64,000 nucleotides of DNA from Ruminococcus_G sp964621905. Its GTDB lineage: Bacteria > Bacillota > Clostridia > Lachnospirales > Lachnospiraceae. Position 1 is the stretch's first letter, and every line of letters starts with the position of its first letter. Under the pieces are notes generated by a model, which worked only from the letters and a program-made list of their open reading frames with translations, did not search any database and was not told the DNA's origin. Below, one piece after another: positions 1 through 7,710 of this stretch. The DNA is taken from contig CAZUNG010000004.1 in the NCBI GenBank assembly GCA_964621905.1, forward strand, positions 222,225 through 286,224, read 5' to 3'. The translations under genes and the position numbers were made by a program.

Positions 1-122
1 GTTCTCCACTTATGCTCTGCCGCACAATGCACATGTGACGTCACATCCTCCGCAAAACCGGCCGCTATCTGCCTCACTTTTCTCCATACGGTCCGGCCTG
101 CTCTTTTCAATTTTCCGTTCAT
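1..122 (-). CDS. Possible partial N-terminus of an unrecognised protein running off the left edge
   Basis: An open frame reads leftwards from an ATG at 122 to the window edge without a stop (40 codons). It begins MNGKLKRAGRTVWRK and is basic, ahead of a promoter-like element at 153-180. The ribosome site before the ATG is weak (GGCAGGTG). I do not recognise the family and cannot judge it from so short a piece; it may not be a gene. Confidence 0.3.
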   Translation of the reverse strand, partial: MNGKLKRAGRTVWRKVRQIAAGFAEDVTSHVHCAAEHKWR

Positions 123-152
123 CTTACACCTGCCCTCATGTCTGTTAATTTT

Positions 153-180
153 ATTATATATAAAATGTCGAAAAATACAA
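153..180 (-). promoter_or_regulatory. Candidate sigma-A promoter, leftward
   Basis: On the minus strand TTGTAT (175-180) is followed after 16 bases by TATAAT (153-158), in a very AT-rich stretch. It would serve the partial leftward frame starting at 122. Confidence 0.45.
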
Positions 181-200
181 GATTTTACCGATAGAAATTG

Positions 201-209
201 TGTTATAAT
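201..209 (+). promoter_or_regulatory. Extended -10 promoter element before the PfkB kinase
   Basis: TGTTATAAT is an extended -10 element (TG, one base, TATAAT at 204-209). No good -35 hexamer is seen 17 bases upstream, as is common for extended -10 promoters. The predicted start of transcription lies about 70 bases before the kinase ATG at 283. Confidence 0.5.
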
Positions 210-282
210 TTTAATGAGATACCAGTTTCTATTGACATCAACACTTTATCACAGAGAACTACATGTAAGGAGGAGTTACATC

Positions 283-1185
283 ATGCCATATGATGCTATT
301 ATTATCGGTGCTTCGATCGTTGATATACCGGCAGGACCTGTCGATGCATCTGTGTTTGATACAGGTTCCCATCCTGTCGACCGGCTGGCTTTTCAGGTTG
401 GAGGCGATGCAATCAACGAAGCAACTGTTTTATCTCATCTGGGGGCCGATATTAAGCTGATCAGTAAAATCGGGCGCGATCCCGGAGGTGAATTTATCCT
501 GAATCACTGCCGGCGGCACAGCATTGACACGACATCTATGGTCACGGATCCTGATATGGATACGGGAATCAATATCGTATTGATTGAAAAAAACGGTGAG
601 CGCAGCTTTATCACCAGCCGAAGCGGCGGTCTGCGCCAGCTCAGACCGGAGGACATCGACCTTTCTGTCTTATCGGAGAGTTCCCTGCTATGCTTTGCAA
701 GCATTTTTGTCTTCCCCTACTTTCAGAATGATGACCTGGTGCGCATTTTTTCCAAAGCAAAGGAATGTGGTATGACATTGTGCGCCGATATGACAACATG
801 CAAAAACAAAGAGACTACCGAGGATATCCGCGAGGCGCTGTCTTATCTGGATTTTGTATTTCCAAATCTAAAGGAGGCACAGATGGTCACACAAAAAGAA
901 GATCCGGACGACGCTGCCGACGTTTTTCTGGACTGCGGAGTCAAACACGCCGTCATCAAACTTGGAAAACAGGGCTGTCTGATCAAAAGCCGCCGCGAGC
1001 GCATCATCGTCCCCGCCGTCCCCGATGCCGTATGTCTGGATACAACGGGCGCCGGTGATAATTTTGCAGCCGGCTTTCTGTACGGGCTGATAAAAAAACA
1101 GCCGCTGTACGAATGCGGCCGCCTGGCGAATGAAACGGCGGCGCGCTGCATCGCAAAGATGGGTGCCACCGCATGGATTGCATAA
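283..1185 (+). CDS. PfkB-family carbohydrate kinase
   Basis: The 300-residue protein has the two PfkB hallmarks: the Gly-rich substrate region around residues 40-70 (GGDAINEATVLSHLGAD, then GRDPGGEF) and the C-terminal anion-hole motif DTTGAGDNFAAGF with catalytic Asp near residue 259. PfkB enzymes phosphorylate sugars or nucleosides with ATP in the cytoplasm; the exact substrate cannot be read here (fructose, ribose or a deoxy-ketogluconate are typical). The ATG at 283 is chosen because AAGGAGGAG lies just upstream; an in-frame ATG at 214 has no such site and would add 23 non-conserved residues. It stands alone, convergent with the next gene. Confidence 0.9.
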   Translation: MPYDAIIIGASIVDIPAGPVDASVFDTGSHPVDRLAFQVGGDAINEATVLSHLGADIKLISKIGRDPGGEFILNHCRRHSIDTTSMVTDPDMDTGINIVLIEKNGERSFITSRSGGLRQLRPEDIDLSVLSESSLLCFASIFVFPYFQNDDLVRIFSKAKECGMTLCADMTTCKNKETTEDIREALSYLDFVFPNLKEAQMVTQKEDPDDAADVFLDCGVKHAVIKLGKQGCLIKSRRERIIVPAVPDAVCLDTTGAGDNFAAGFLYGLIKKQPLYECGRLANETAARCIAKMGATAWIA

Positions 1186-1203
1186 TATTCTGCAAAAGCT
1201 AAA

Positions 1204-1239
1204 AGAGCCGCCGCCTTTACTCTGTCAGGCGGCAGCTCT
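1204..1239 (-). terminator. Intrinsic terminator between convergent genes
   Basis: A GC-rich inverted repeat (AGAGCCGCCGCCT and AGGCGGCAGCTCT, one mismatch) is followed on the minus strand by TTTTAGCTTTT. It ends the leftward acetyltransferase transcript and may also act on the PfkB transcript. Confidence 0.7.
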
Positions 1240-1246
1240 CCGGCTG

Positions 1247-1693
1247 TTATCTGTCTTTTATCATCTGATCATATTTCATGAAAGTAAATCCCAGCCTTTC
1301 ATATAGCCGTACTGCACCTTCATTACTCTTCGTCACTTCCAGCCGGAAACGTTTTGCGTCCGGGTATTCCTTAAACAGCCATTCAAAAAACTGCGTCCCA
1401 TACCCTTTTCCGCGGCATGCTTCACTCAGATAAATCTCCTCTATCATCACGGTAACGCCGCCCGTCTCGCACGCATAAAAGCTCGTAATATAGGCAAAGC
1501 CAACCGGCGTCTGCCCGTCCAGCAGCATCACGCCCCGAAGCAGTGAGTGCTCTCTGACTGCATCTGCAAAGGTTCTGCGAAGCACGCTGTCATCCACGGT
1601 GTGGTCTACCGCATCGCTGTGATAAAATTCATGGACCAGCGGCAGGACAACCTCCTCATCACCGTCACACATCTCTCTGATCTGTAACATCAC
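1247..1693 (-). CDS. GNAT-family N-acetyltransferase
   Basis: The 148-residue protein has a single GNAT fold. The acetyl-CoA pyrophosphate-binding loop is visible as ACRGKGYGTQFFEWL (motif A, R/Q-x-x-G-x-G/A), followed by the FRLEVTKSNEGAVRLYERLGF motif B region that is typical of the family. It transfers an acetyl group to an amine of an unidentified substrate. It lies 11 bases downstream of the isochorismatase-like gene on the same strand, so the two are probably co-transcribed. Confidence 0.88.
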   Translation of the reverse strand: MMLQIREMCDGDEEVVLPLVHEFYHSDAVDHTVDDSVLRRTFADAVREHSLLRGVMLLDGQTPVGFAYITSFYACETGGVTVMIEEIYLSEACRGKGYGTQFFEWLFKEYPDAKRFRLEVTKSNEGAVRLYERLGFTFMKYDQMIKDR

Positions 1694-1704
1694 ACTGCCC
1701 TCTC

Positions 1705-2247
1705 TTACTTAATCAGTTTTGATATCGCCTTAAAGGTATCGGAACCTGCTTTTTCCAGAAGTTCAAACAGGATCGACTCATAAGTGCTGACCAGAATCCC
1801 TTCCTGGACGGCACGGCTGACTGCCGTATCTTTGTCACTTTTTTTTCTGGAGCTGACGCAGTCCGTGATCAGGATCGGCTGATATCCGTTTTCCTTTAAG
1901 TCAATACATGTCTGCAGCACACAGATATGAGTCTCAATGCCGCATATGATAATGTTTTTCTTTCCGAAACTTTTCACTTTATCAGAAATCACATCATCCT
2001 TCCAGCAGCTGAAGGTCTTCTTATCATAATATTCTTCAGTTCCTGCCGCCTGATAGACAGACTGCACAGAATTTCCGAGTCCTTTTGTATACTGCTGCGT
2101 GATCATCATCGGAATACCCAATGCCTTCAGCCCCTTTATGAGAATCGATGCATTTTTCTCCAGCTCATCACCCTGATACATCACCTTCATCAGACTTTCC
2201 TGATAATCCACAATCATCGCCATTGTATCTTCTGCCTTAATCCTCAT
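1705..2247 (-). CDS. Isochorismatase-family cysteine hydrolase
   Basis: The 180-residue protein has the Asp-Lys-Cys catalytic layout of the cysteine-hydrolase superfamily: Asp14 in IVDYQE, Lys77 in KKTFSCW and Cys109 in GIETHICVLQT. Members hydrolyse isochorismate, nicotinamide, ureido- or carbamoyl compounds; the specificity cannot be decided here. It is not obviously a nicotinamidase, since the usual Asp/His metal site is not visible. It lies 24 bases after metY and 11 bases before the GNAT gene, suggesting one leftward unit. Confidence 0.85.
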   Translation of the reverse strand: MRIKAEDTMAMIVDYQESLMKVMYQGDELEKNASILIKGLKALGIPMMITQQYTKGLGNSVQSVYQAAGTEEYYDKKTFSCWKDDVISDKVKSFGKKNIIICGIETHICVLQTCIDLKENGYQPILITDCVSSRKKSDKDTAVSRAVQEGILVSTYESILFELLEKAGSDTFKAISKLIK

Positions 2248-2271
2248 ATCTGTTCTCCTCTTCTCTTACTG

Positions 2272-3549
2272 TTAAACTGCTTCAAGTGCCTGCTTTAGAT
2301 CCGCAATAATGTCATCCACATTCTCGATGCCGACAGACAGGCGGATCAGGTCCGGAAGAACCCCGGCCTCTATCAGCTGCTCATCGCTGAGCTGGCGGTG
2401 TGTATGGCTGGCCGGATGCAGTACGCAGGAACGGGCATCTGCCACATGTGTCACGATCGCAATCATCTTCAGCGCATTTGTAAAACGCATTGCGCCTTCT
2501 TTACCTCCCTTTGGTCCAAAGCTCAGCACACCGCAGGTTCCATTCGGCATATACTTCTGCGCAAGTTCATAATACCTGCTGCTCTCAAGTCCAGAGAATT
2601 CCACCCATGCAACCTTTTCGTGTTTCTCCAGAAATTCTGCAACCTTTCGCGCATTTTCAAAATGACGCGGCACTCGAAGATGCAGGGTTTCCAGCCCAAT
2701 ATTTGTCAGAAATGCGTTCTGCGGAGACTGGCATACCCCCATATCCCGCATCAGCTGCGCGGTAGCTTTTCTGATAAAGGCTTCCTTTCCAAACCGCTGC
2801 GTATAGATGACCCCGTGGTATGATTCATCCGGTGTCGTCAGACCCGGATATTTCTCAGCATGAGCATCCCAGTCGAAATTGCCGCTGTCTACGATACATC
2901 CTCCCATTGCCATTGCATGGCCATCCATATATTTTGTTGTGGAATGTACGACGATATCCACTCCAAATGCAAACGGACGGCAGTTGATTGGCGTCGCAAA
3001 CGTATTATCACAGATCATTGGAACCCCGTGCCCATGTGCCAGGGATACAAACTTATCGATATCCAGCACTACGCCCGCAGGATTGGAAATCGTCTCTGCA
3101 AACACCGCCCTGGTGTTCGGACGAAACGCTTTCTCCAGTGTCTCCCTGTCATCATCCTGGTCCACAAGTGTCACTTCAATCCCGAAACGCTTTAATGTCA
3201 CAGTCAGAAGGTTGGAGGTCCCTCCATACACTTTTGCTGCACAGATCACATGATCGCCAGCCGCACAGATATTCGTCACTGCCATCAGTGTTGCCGATTG
3301 TCCGGAGGATGTCAGCATGGCAGCCACGCCGCCTTCCAGATCACAGATTTTCTTTGCTACCACATCACAGGTGGGATTCTGAAGTCTGGAATAAAAATAA
3401 CCGTCTTTTTCCAGATCAAACAATTTGCCCATCTCTTCACTCGTCTCATACTTAAATGTTGTGCTCTGATAAATCGGCAGTACCCGCGGCTCTCCGTTTT
3501 TCGGCTGCCATCCTCCCTGCACACAGATCGTCTCTTTTTTTAAATCCAT
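2272..3549 (-). CDS. metY: O-acetylhomoserine sulfhydrylase (PLP enzyme)
   Basis: The 425-residue protein is a Cys/Met-metabolism PLP enzyme. The PLP lysine is Lys206 in HSTTKYMDGH; YSRLQNPT and SSGQSAT build the cofactor pocket. Length and the long segment between the PLP lysine and the C-terminus fit O-acetylhomoserine aminocarboxypropyltransferase (MetY) better than the shorter cystathionine enzymes. It makes homocysteine from O-acetylhomoserine and sulfide for methionine synthesis. It has its own promoter (3594-3622) just behind the iron transport operon. No S-box or T-box fits in the 79-base leader. Confidence 0.9.
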   Translation of the reverse strand: MDLKKETICVQGGWQPKNGEPRVLPIYQSTTFKYETSEEMGKLFDLEKDGYFYSRLQNPTCDVVAKKICDLEGGVAAMLTSSGQSATLMAVTNICAAGDHVICAAKVYGGTSNLLTVTLKRFGIEVTLVDQDDDRETLEKAFRPNTRAVFAETISNPAGVVLDIDKFVSLAHGHGVPMICDNTFATPINCRPFAFGVDIVVHSTTKYMDGHAMAMGGCIVDSGNFDWDAHAEKYPGLTTPDESYHGVIYTQRFGKEAFIRKATAQLMRDMGVCQSPQNAFLTNIGLETLHLRVPRHFENARKVAEFLEKHEKVAWVEFSGLESSRYYELAQKYMPNGTCGVLSFGPKGGKEGAMRFTNALKMIAIVTHVADARSCVLHPASHTHRQLSDEQLIEAGVLPDLIRLSVGIENVDDIIADLKQALEAV

Positions 3550-3593
3550 TCTTTTATCCTCTCTTCGTATCTTGTTCCATCACTGTACCATTT

Positions 3594-3622
3594 ATTCTAA
3601 CGCGTCGGCAGCTACTGTGCAA
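3594..3622 (-). promoter_or_regulatory. Sigma-A promoter of metY
   Basis: On the minus strand TTGCAC (3617-3622) and TAGAAT (3594-3599) are spaced by 17 bases, about 45 bases before the metY start codon. Confidence 0.6.
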
Positions 3623-3628
3623 GGATAT

Positions 3629-3778
3629 TTATTCTCTTTTACCTCTGCATCCCGCCCTTCCAGAGCAGCCTGCACAGTCACATTCACAGAATTTTCCCTG
3701 GCGAAAGCGCCTAATCTTCCTTTTGATCACCCATGCTGCATACCCGGCGATCACTACCATGATCATAATCTCAGCCAT
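3629..3778 (-). CDS. FeoB-associated Cys-rich membrane protein
   Basis: A 49-codon gene begins MAEIMIMVVIAGYAAWVIKR, a single N-terminal membrane segment, then a basic stretch and a Cys cluster (CECDCAGC then a further Cys). This is the layout of the small FeoB-associated proteins found beside feoB in Clostridia, thought to help ferrous iron uptake. A strong AAGGAGGTGA ribosome site precedes the ATG, and the gene follows the feoB stop by 20 bases, so it closes the feoA-feoB operon. The Cys residues may bind iron or help FeoB assembly; that role is inference. Confidence 0.85.
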   Translation of the reverse strand: MAEIMIMVVIAGYAAWVIKRKIRRFRQGKFCECDCAGCSGRAGCRGKRE

Positions 3779-3798
3779 CTGCCGTCACCTCCTTGCAG

Positions 3799-5838
3799 TT
3801 AAAACAGACTTCCCACCTGATATATCAGAAATGTGACAATCCACGCCACACACAGCTGGAATCCGGCTGTAAGAAACGTCATCTTCCAGCTTCCGGATTC
3901 CCTCTTGATGGTCGCCAGTGTTGCGATACACGGTATGTACAGCAGGCTGAAGGTCATCATACAGTATGCATTCAGCATGCCGAATCCTGCCGTTCCCAAA
4001 ATGCCCGCCAGTGTGGCCATCCCTGCAGCGCTTGTTGCATTTCCCACACCGAACAGCACAGAACAGCTGGACACCACAACTTCTTTTGCGGAAATTCCGG
4101 CAATCAGTGCCACGATAATCTGCCAGTACCCAAGCCCGATCGGTGCAAAAGCCGGGACAACCGCTTTCCCGATCAGGGAACCGAAACTCTGGGTAATGTC
4201 ACTGACAAAGCCATGAGGACCAAAATTCAGCACAAACCACATCGCAATGGAGGCAATAAAAATTGTCGTCCCCGCCTTTGTCAGATAATCTTTTATTTTT
4301 TCCCACACATAAATCCATACGGTCTGTGCGCTCGGCGCCTTATATTCCGGCAGTTCGATCAGCAGATTATTCTTCGCTTCTTTCCGGTCAAGCATATGTA
4401 ATACGAACGCCACCAGAATTGCCACAAAAAGCCCCAGTACATACATGGAAAACGCGGCAATCATCGCATAATTTCCAAAGAACATCTGAGAAAACAGCAC
4501 GTAGACCGGAAGTCTCGCACTGCAGGACATAAACGGCGTGATCAGTATCGTCTTCATACGGTCCGACCGGTTTTCCAGCGTACGCGATGCCATGACAGCC
4601 GGAACCGTACATCCAAATCCAAGAATCATCGGAATAAATGCCCTGCCGGACAGCCCAAGCCTTCCCATCAGACTGTCCATCACATAGGCCGCACGCGCCA
4701 TATATCCGCTGTCCTCCAAAAATGCCAGTGCCAGAAACAAAATAAAAATGTTCGGCAGAAACGTCAGAATTCCCCCGACACCTGAGATAATACCATCCAC
4801 AACCAGCGAAACCAGCCATCCGGCGGCACCGACCGCATGCATACCGACTGTTACTTCCTCCGCCACGAAATCCAGCAGGATCCCCATATATCCTTTCAGC
4901 CAGTCTCCCAGTGTAAAGGTCAGCAGGAATACGAGTGCCATAATACAGAGGAACATGGGGAATCCCCAGATCCGATGCGTCAGCAGCCGGTCGATCCTGT
5001 CTGTACTCTCTTCTTTTTGCTCCTTGTTCACCAATACCTCGTGGATGACTTCTTCAATAAAATCGTACTTTTCATTGATTATCTTCGATTCGTAACATTG
5101 ATCCGTAATATCTGTCAGATCCAAGGGGTAGGTCTTTTGCGTCTCCTCATCATATTCTAAAAGCTTGATCGCATAGTAACGTGCCTTCTCAATTCCCGGA
5201 TACATTTCTTTCAGACGGATTCTGACTGCATCAATCTTATCTTCTATCTCGTCGCTGTACACCATAACAAATTCATTGTGGTGCTGATGTCTGTGTTCCG
5301 TGGAAATATCGTGATGATGGATCAGCGGCTGTTTTTCTTCAAAATCCTTGTGATGCACAACGGCATGCATCAGGATATCCAGCCCTTTCTTTTTGCGGGC
5401 ACATACCGGAATCACAGGGATTCCCAGCATCTCCGGCAGCCGGTGAAGGTCAATCTCCATCCCCCGTTTTTCTACAATGTCCATCATGTTCAGCGCCAGC
5501 ACGACAGGCTTCCCAAGCTCGATCAGCTGCAACGTCAAATAGAGATTCCGCTCAAGCGATGATGCATCCGCCACATCCACGATCACATCCACCTCATCGC
5601 TGAGTACATACTGCCTTGCCACTACTTCTTCCATTGTATATGAAGTCAGGCTGTAAGTTCCCGGCAAATCCACCAGCTGGATGTCAAATTCCTGGAACTT
5701 CATCGAGCCTTCCACTTTTTCCACCGTAACTCCCGGCCAGTTTGCAACCTTCAGATTGGCACCTGTATAAGCATTGAACAGCGTCGTCTTACCGCAGTTG
5801 GGATTTCCCATAAATCCTACACGTATCTTATTGTCCAT
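3799..5838 (-). CDS. feoB: Ferrous iron transporter FeoB
   Basis: The 679-residue protein has an N-terminal G domain (G1 GNPNCGKTT at 11-19, G3 DLPG at 57-60, G4 NMMD at 117-120), a helical spacer and a C-terminal membrane domain with two gate regions, as in FeoB. It imports Fe2+ across the cytoplasmic membrane. The spacer is unusually His-rich (nine His between residues 162 and 187), which may bind metal. Its start overlaps the end of feoA by 11 bases, so translation is coupled. A DtxR-like box precedes feoA. Confidence 0.97.
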   Translation of the reverse strand: MDNKIRVGFMGNPNCGKTTLFNAYTGANLKVANWPGVTVEKVEGSMKFQEFDIQLVDLPGTYSLTSYTMEEVVARQYVLSDEVDVIVDVADASSLERNLYLTLQLIELGKPVVLALNMMDIVEKRGMEIDLHRLPEMLGIPVIPVCARKKKGLDILMHAVVHHKDFEEKQPLIHHHDISTEHRHQHHNEFVMVYSDEIEDKIDAVRIRLKEMYPGIEKARYYAIKLLEYDEETQKTYPLDLTDITDQCYESKIINEKYDFIEEVIHEVLVNKEQKEESTDRIDRLLTHRIWGFPMFLCIMALVFLLTFTLGDWLKGYMGILLDFVAEEVTVGMHAVGAAGWLVSLVVDGIISGVGGILTFLPNIFILFLALAFLEDSGYMARAAYVMDSLMGRLGLSGRAFIPMILGFGCTVPAVMASRTLENRSDRMKTILITPFMSCSARLPVYVLFSQMFFGNYAMIAAFSMYVLGLFVAILVAFVLHMLDRKEAKNNLLIELPEYKAPSAQTVWIYVWEKIKDYLTKAGTTIFIASIAMWFVLNFGPHGFVSDITQSFGSLIGKAVVPAFAPIGLGYWQIIVALIAGISAKEVVVSSCSVLFGVGNATSAAGMATLAGILGTAGFGMLNAYCMMTFSLLYIPCIATLATIKRESGSWKMTFLTAGFQLCVAWIVTFLIYQVGSLF

Positions 5839-6064
5839 CGCTGCTGTCCTCCCTCACTTCGATATGCTCCGCAATATTTTTTCCGATGGCAAACCGTGTT
5901 CCCCGCACCTTGATCACCATCGCTCCCTTTTTCTTCTTATTCATAACCAGAATTTTAGTTCCTCCGGTCATTCCAAGCGCCTCCAGACGCCGATCAACAT
6001 TTTGCGGCAGATCCATCCGCTCCACTCGATAGCTTATGTCAACCTCTCCCTCTATCAGTTTCAT
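5828..6064 (-). CDS. feoA: Ferrous iron transport protein FeoA
   Basis: The 78-residue protein is a small SH3-like FeoA domain (LPQNVDRRLEALGMTGGTKILVMNKKKKGAMVIKVRGTRFAIGKNIAEHI). FeoA is a cytoplasmic partner that supports FeoB. The gene heads the operon feoA-feoB-small membrane protein and overlaps feoB by 11 bases. A 19-base DtxR-like dyad lies 35-53 bases upstream of the start codon, implying repression by metal. Confidence 0.93.
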   Translation of the reverse strand: MKLIEGEVDISYRVERMDLPQNVDRRLEALGMTGGTKILVMNKKKKGAMVIKVRGTRFAIGKNIAEHIEVREDSSDGQ

Positions 6065-6098
6065 TCTGTGTCCTCTCTCTTATCGGTGTTTTTTCTCA

Positions 6099-6117
6099 GT
6101 TAGTTGAGATTAATCTA
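6099..6117 (-). promoter_or_regulatory. Candidate DtxR/IdeR-type iron box before feoA
   Basis: The 19-mer TTAGTTGAGATTAATCTAA matches 14 of 19 positions of the DtxR consensus as I remember it (TTAGGTTAGCCTAACCTAA), including both TTAG and CTAA ends. It sits in the short feoA leader, where an iron-bound repressor would block transcription. No DtxR gene is in the window. Confidence 0.5.
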
Positions 6118-6173
6118 AGCTTACAATGTTTCTATCCGTCTGTCAATCATACTTTCCGGAGTGTGCAATATTA

Positions 6174-6205
6174 TTAAAAAACAGCGGGACAAGAGCACCC
6201 GCTGT
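6174..6205 (-). terminator. Terminator of the coenzyme A operon
   Basis: A stem ACAGCGGG/CCCGCTGT (6181-6188 and 6198-6205) is followed on the minus strand by a run of T residues (complement of the A run from 6177). It lies just after the coaX stop. Confidence 0.8.
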
Positions 6206-6216
6206 ATCAAAAACTT

Positions 6217-6981
6217 CTATTTATTTTTGTTGTAAATAATAAGTAAACCTTTCAGAAGAAGGTCATCATCCATAATGACTTCTCTTCTGCAGTGAGGAAT
6301 AATTGATTTCGCCAGACCTCCGGTGGCTATCGCCGTCGCCTTATGCCCCAATTCATCCTCAATTCTTGTGATCAGCCCGTCCACCATCGATGCACTGCTG
6401 TAGATCACACCACTTTTCATACAGTCAATCGTATTCTTGCCGATCATCTGTTTCGGCGGTTCCAGACTGATTCCCTGAAGCTGCGCCGCATGGGAAGTCA
6501 GCGAATCAAGCGATACGAGCACACCCGGAAGGATCATTCCACCGATATAATTGCGGTGTTCATCAATGACACATACCGTCGTCGCTGTCCCCATGTCAAA
6601 GACAATCAGAGGTGCCGGATATTCATTGATAGCGGCTACGGAATCTGCCACCAGATCACTGCCCAGCTGCGCCGGATTATCCATCAGAATATTCAGCCCC
6701 GTCTTAATCCCAGGTCCCACCACCAGCACTTTTCTGCGGAGAATTTTCTCTGTGGCGATCCGCATGATATTCGTGATCTGTGGAACAACGGAAGAGATGA
6801 TCCCTCCCTGGATTTTGTCATACTCAATCCCGTAGAGATCGAGAACCACTTTTATGTCGATTGCATATTCCAGTTCTGTCTTTGTCCGCACAGTGGAGAG
6901 CCGTTCCACAAAAAATGTCTGTTCCTCATCCACACATCCGACCACAATATTTGTATTACCGATATCAATGGCTAAAATCAT
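6217..6981 (-). CDS. coaX: Type III pantothenate kinase
   Basis: The 254-residue protein starts with the ASKHA phosphate-binding loop MILAIDIGNTNIVVGCV and has GSDLVADSVAA (catalytic Asp) and the GTATTVCVID phosphate-2 loop, all typical of CoaX. It phosphorylates pantothenate, the first step to coenzyme A. Its start lies one base after the stop of the pantothenate transporter gene, and coaBC is upstream in the same operon, so uptake and the first three CoA steps are encoded together. Confidence 0.95.
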   Translation of the reverse strand: MILAIDIGNTNIVVGCVDEEQTFFVERLSTVRTKTELEYAIDIKVVLDLYGIEYDKIQGGIISSVVPQITNIMRIATEKILRRKVLVVGPGIKTGLNILMDNPAQLGSDLVADSVAAINEYPAPLIVFDMGTATTVCVIDEHRNYIGGMILPGVLVSLDSLTSHAAQLQGISLEPPKQMIGKNTIDCMKSGVIYSSASMVDGLITRIEDELGHKATAIATGGLAKSIIPHCRREVIMDDDLLLKGLLIIYNKNK

Positions 6982-6982
6982 A

Positions 6983-7648
6983 TTATACTCCTATATTTTT
7001 CATCACTTTCGTATTCATCAGCACTTTTCCCACCAATGCCACGATAACAGCTGCCACAATCGCCTCCGGAATTCCATTAACGGTGATGATGGCTGTGATG
7101 GCCGAGTACACCGCATTTGCCGCAATCCCGCTTGCTGCCGCATAACTGTCCCCGAAAAACAGGTAGATCATGTTCATGACCAGAAGTGTATTGGTCAGTG
7201 CACCGGACAGCCCTGCAAGTGCCAGCCCCAAAATAGAGGTGCCATTCGTCTGCTTTTTGGTCAGCTTCATAACGAGGCGGTAGACAAAAAACGGCACGAC
7301 TCCCACAAGGATTCGCGGTACAAAACAGATGATCAGACTGCCGATTCCGCCGCTGTATTCACCCAGAGAGTAAAACGGTGTGAATACAAAGGAGGTCACC
7401 GACGGATTGATTGTATTGTTTATAAAACTCGTCAGTCCAAATACAAATCCAAGTGCTGCCCCTTTTTTCGGTCCCAGCATCAGCGATCCGATAATAACCG
7501 GGATGTGGATGATGGTTGCCCGCGTAAAGCCGAGCGGAATGTAGCCTAAAAACGGTGTGAAGGCCATGACCAGAATCAGTGCAGCGAAAAGTGCCACCTG
7601 TGCCATTCCCTTCGTTTTTGAGCTCGTTGCTGTTGATGTGTTATTCAT
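6983..7648 (-). CDS. panT: ECF transporter substrate-specificity component, probably pantothenate (PanT)
   Basis: The 221-residue protein has about six membrane segments and the ECF S-component signature in its N-terminal helix (QVALFAALILVMAF). S components bind a vitamin and use shared EcfA/A'/T energising proteins, which are not in this window. The position between coaBC and coaX strongly suggests pantothenate as the substrate; that is a context inference. The C-terminal part lacks any ATPase motif. Confidence 0.85.
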   Translation of the reverse strand: MNNTSTATSSKTKGMAQVALFAALILVMAFTPFLGYIPLGFTRATIIHIPVIIGSLMLGPKKGAALGFVFGLTSFINNTINPSVTSFVFTPFYSLGEYSGGIGSLIICFVPRILVGVVPFFVYRLVMKLTKKQTNGTSILGLALAGLSGALTNTLLVMNMIYLFFGDSYAAASGIAANAVYSAITAIITVNGIPEAIVAAVIVALVGKVLMNTKVMKNIGV

Positions 7649-7710
7649 TTTTTTCCTCCTGTTACTGTTCCTTGTTCTTTAAGGATACAATACATGTGCC
7701 TTTCGGGAAT

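Noticed and set aside
3550..3628. S-adenosylmethionine riboswitch before metY
   Set aside because: Only 79 bases separate metY from the previous gene, and no S-box helices or conserved GGAGG-type core are visible; a plain promoter fits instead.
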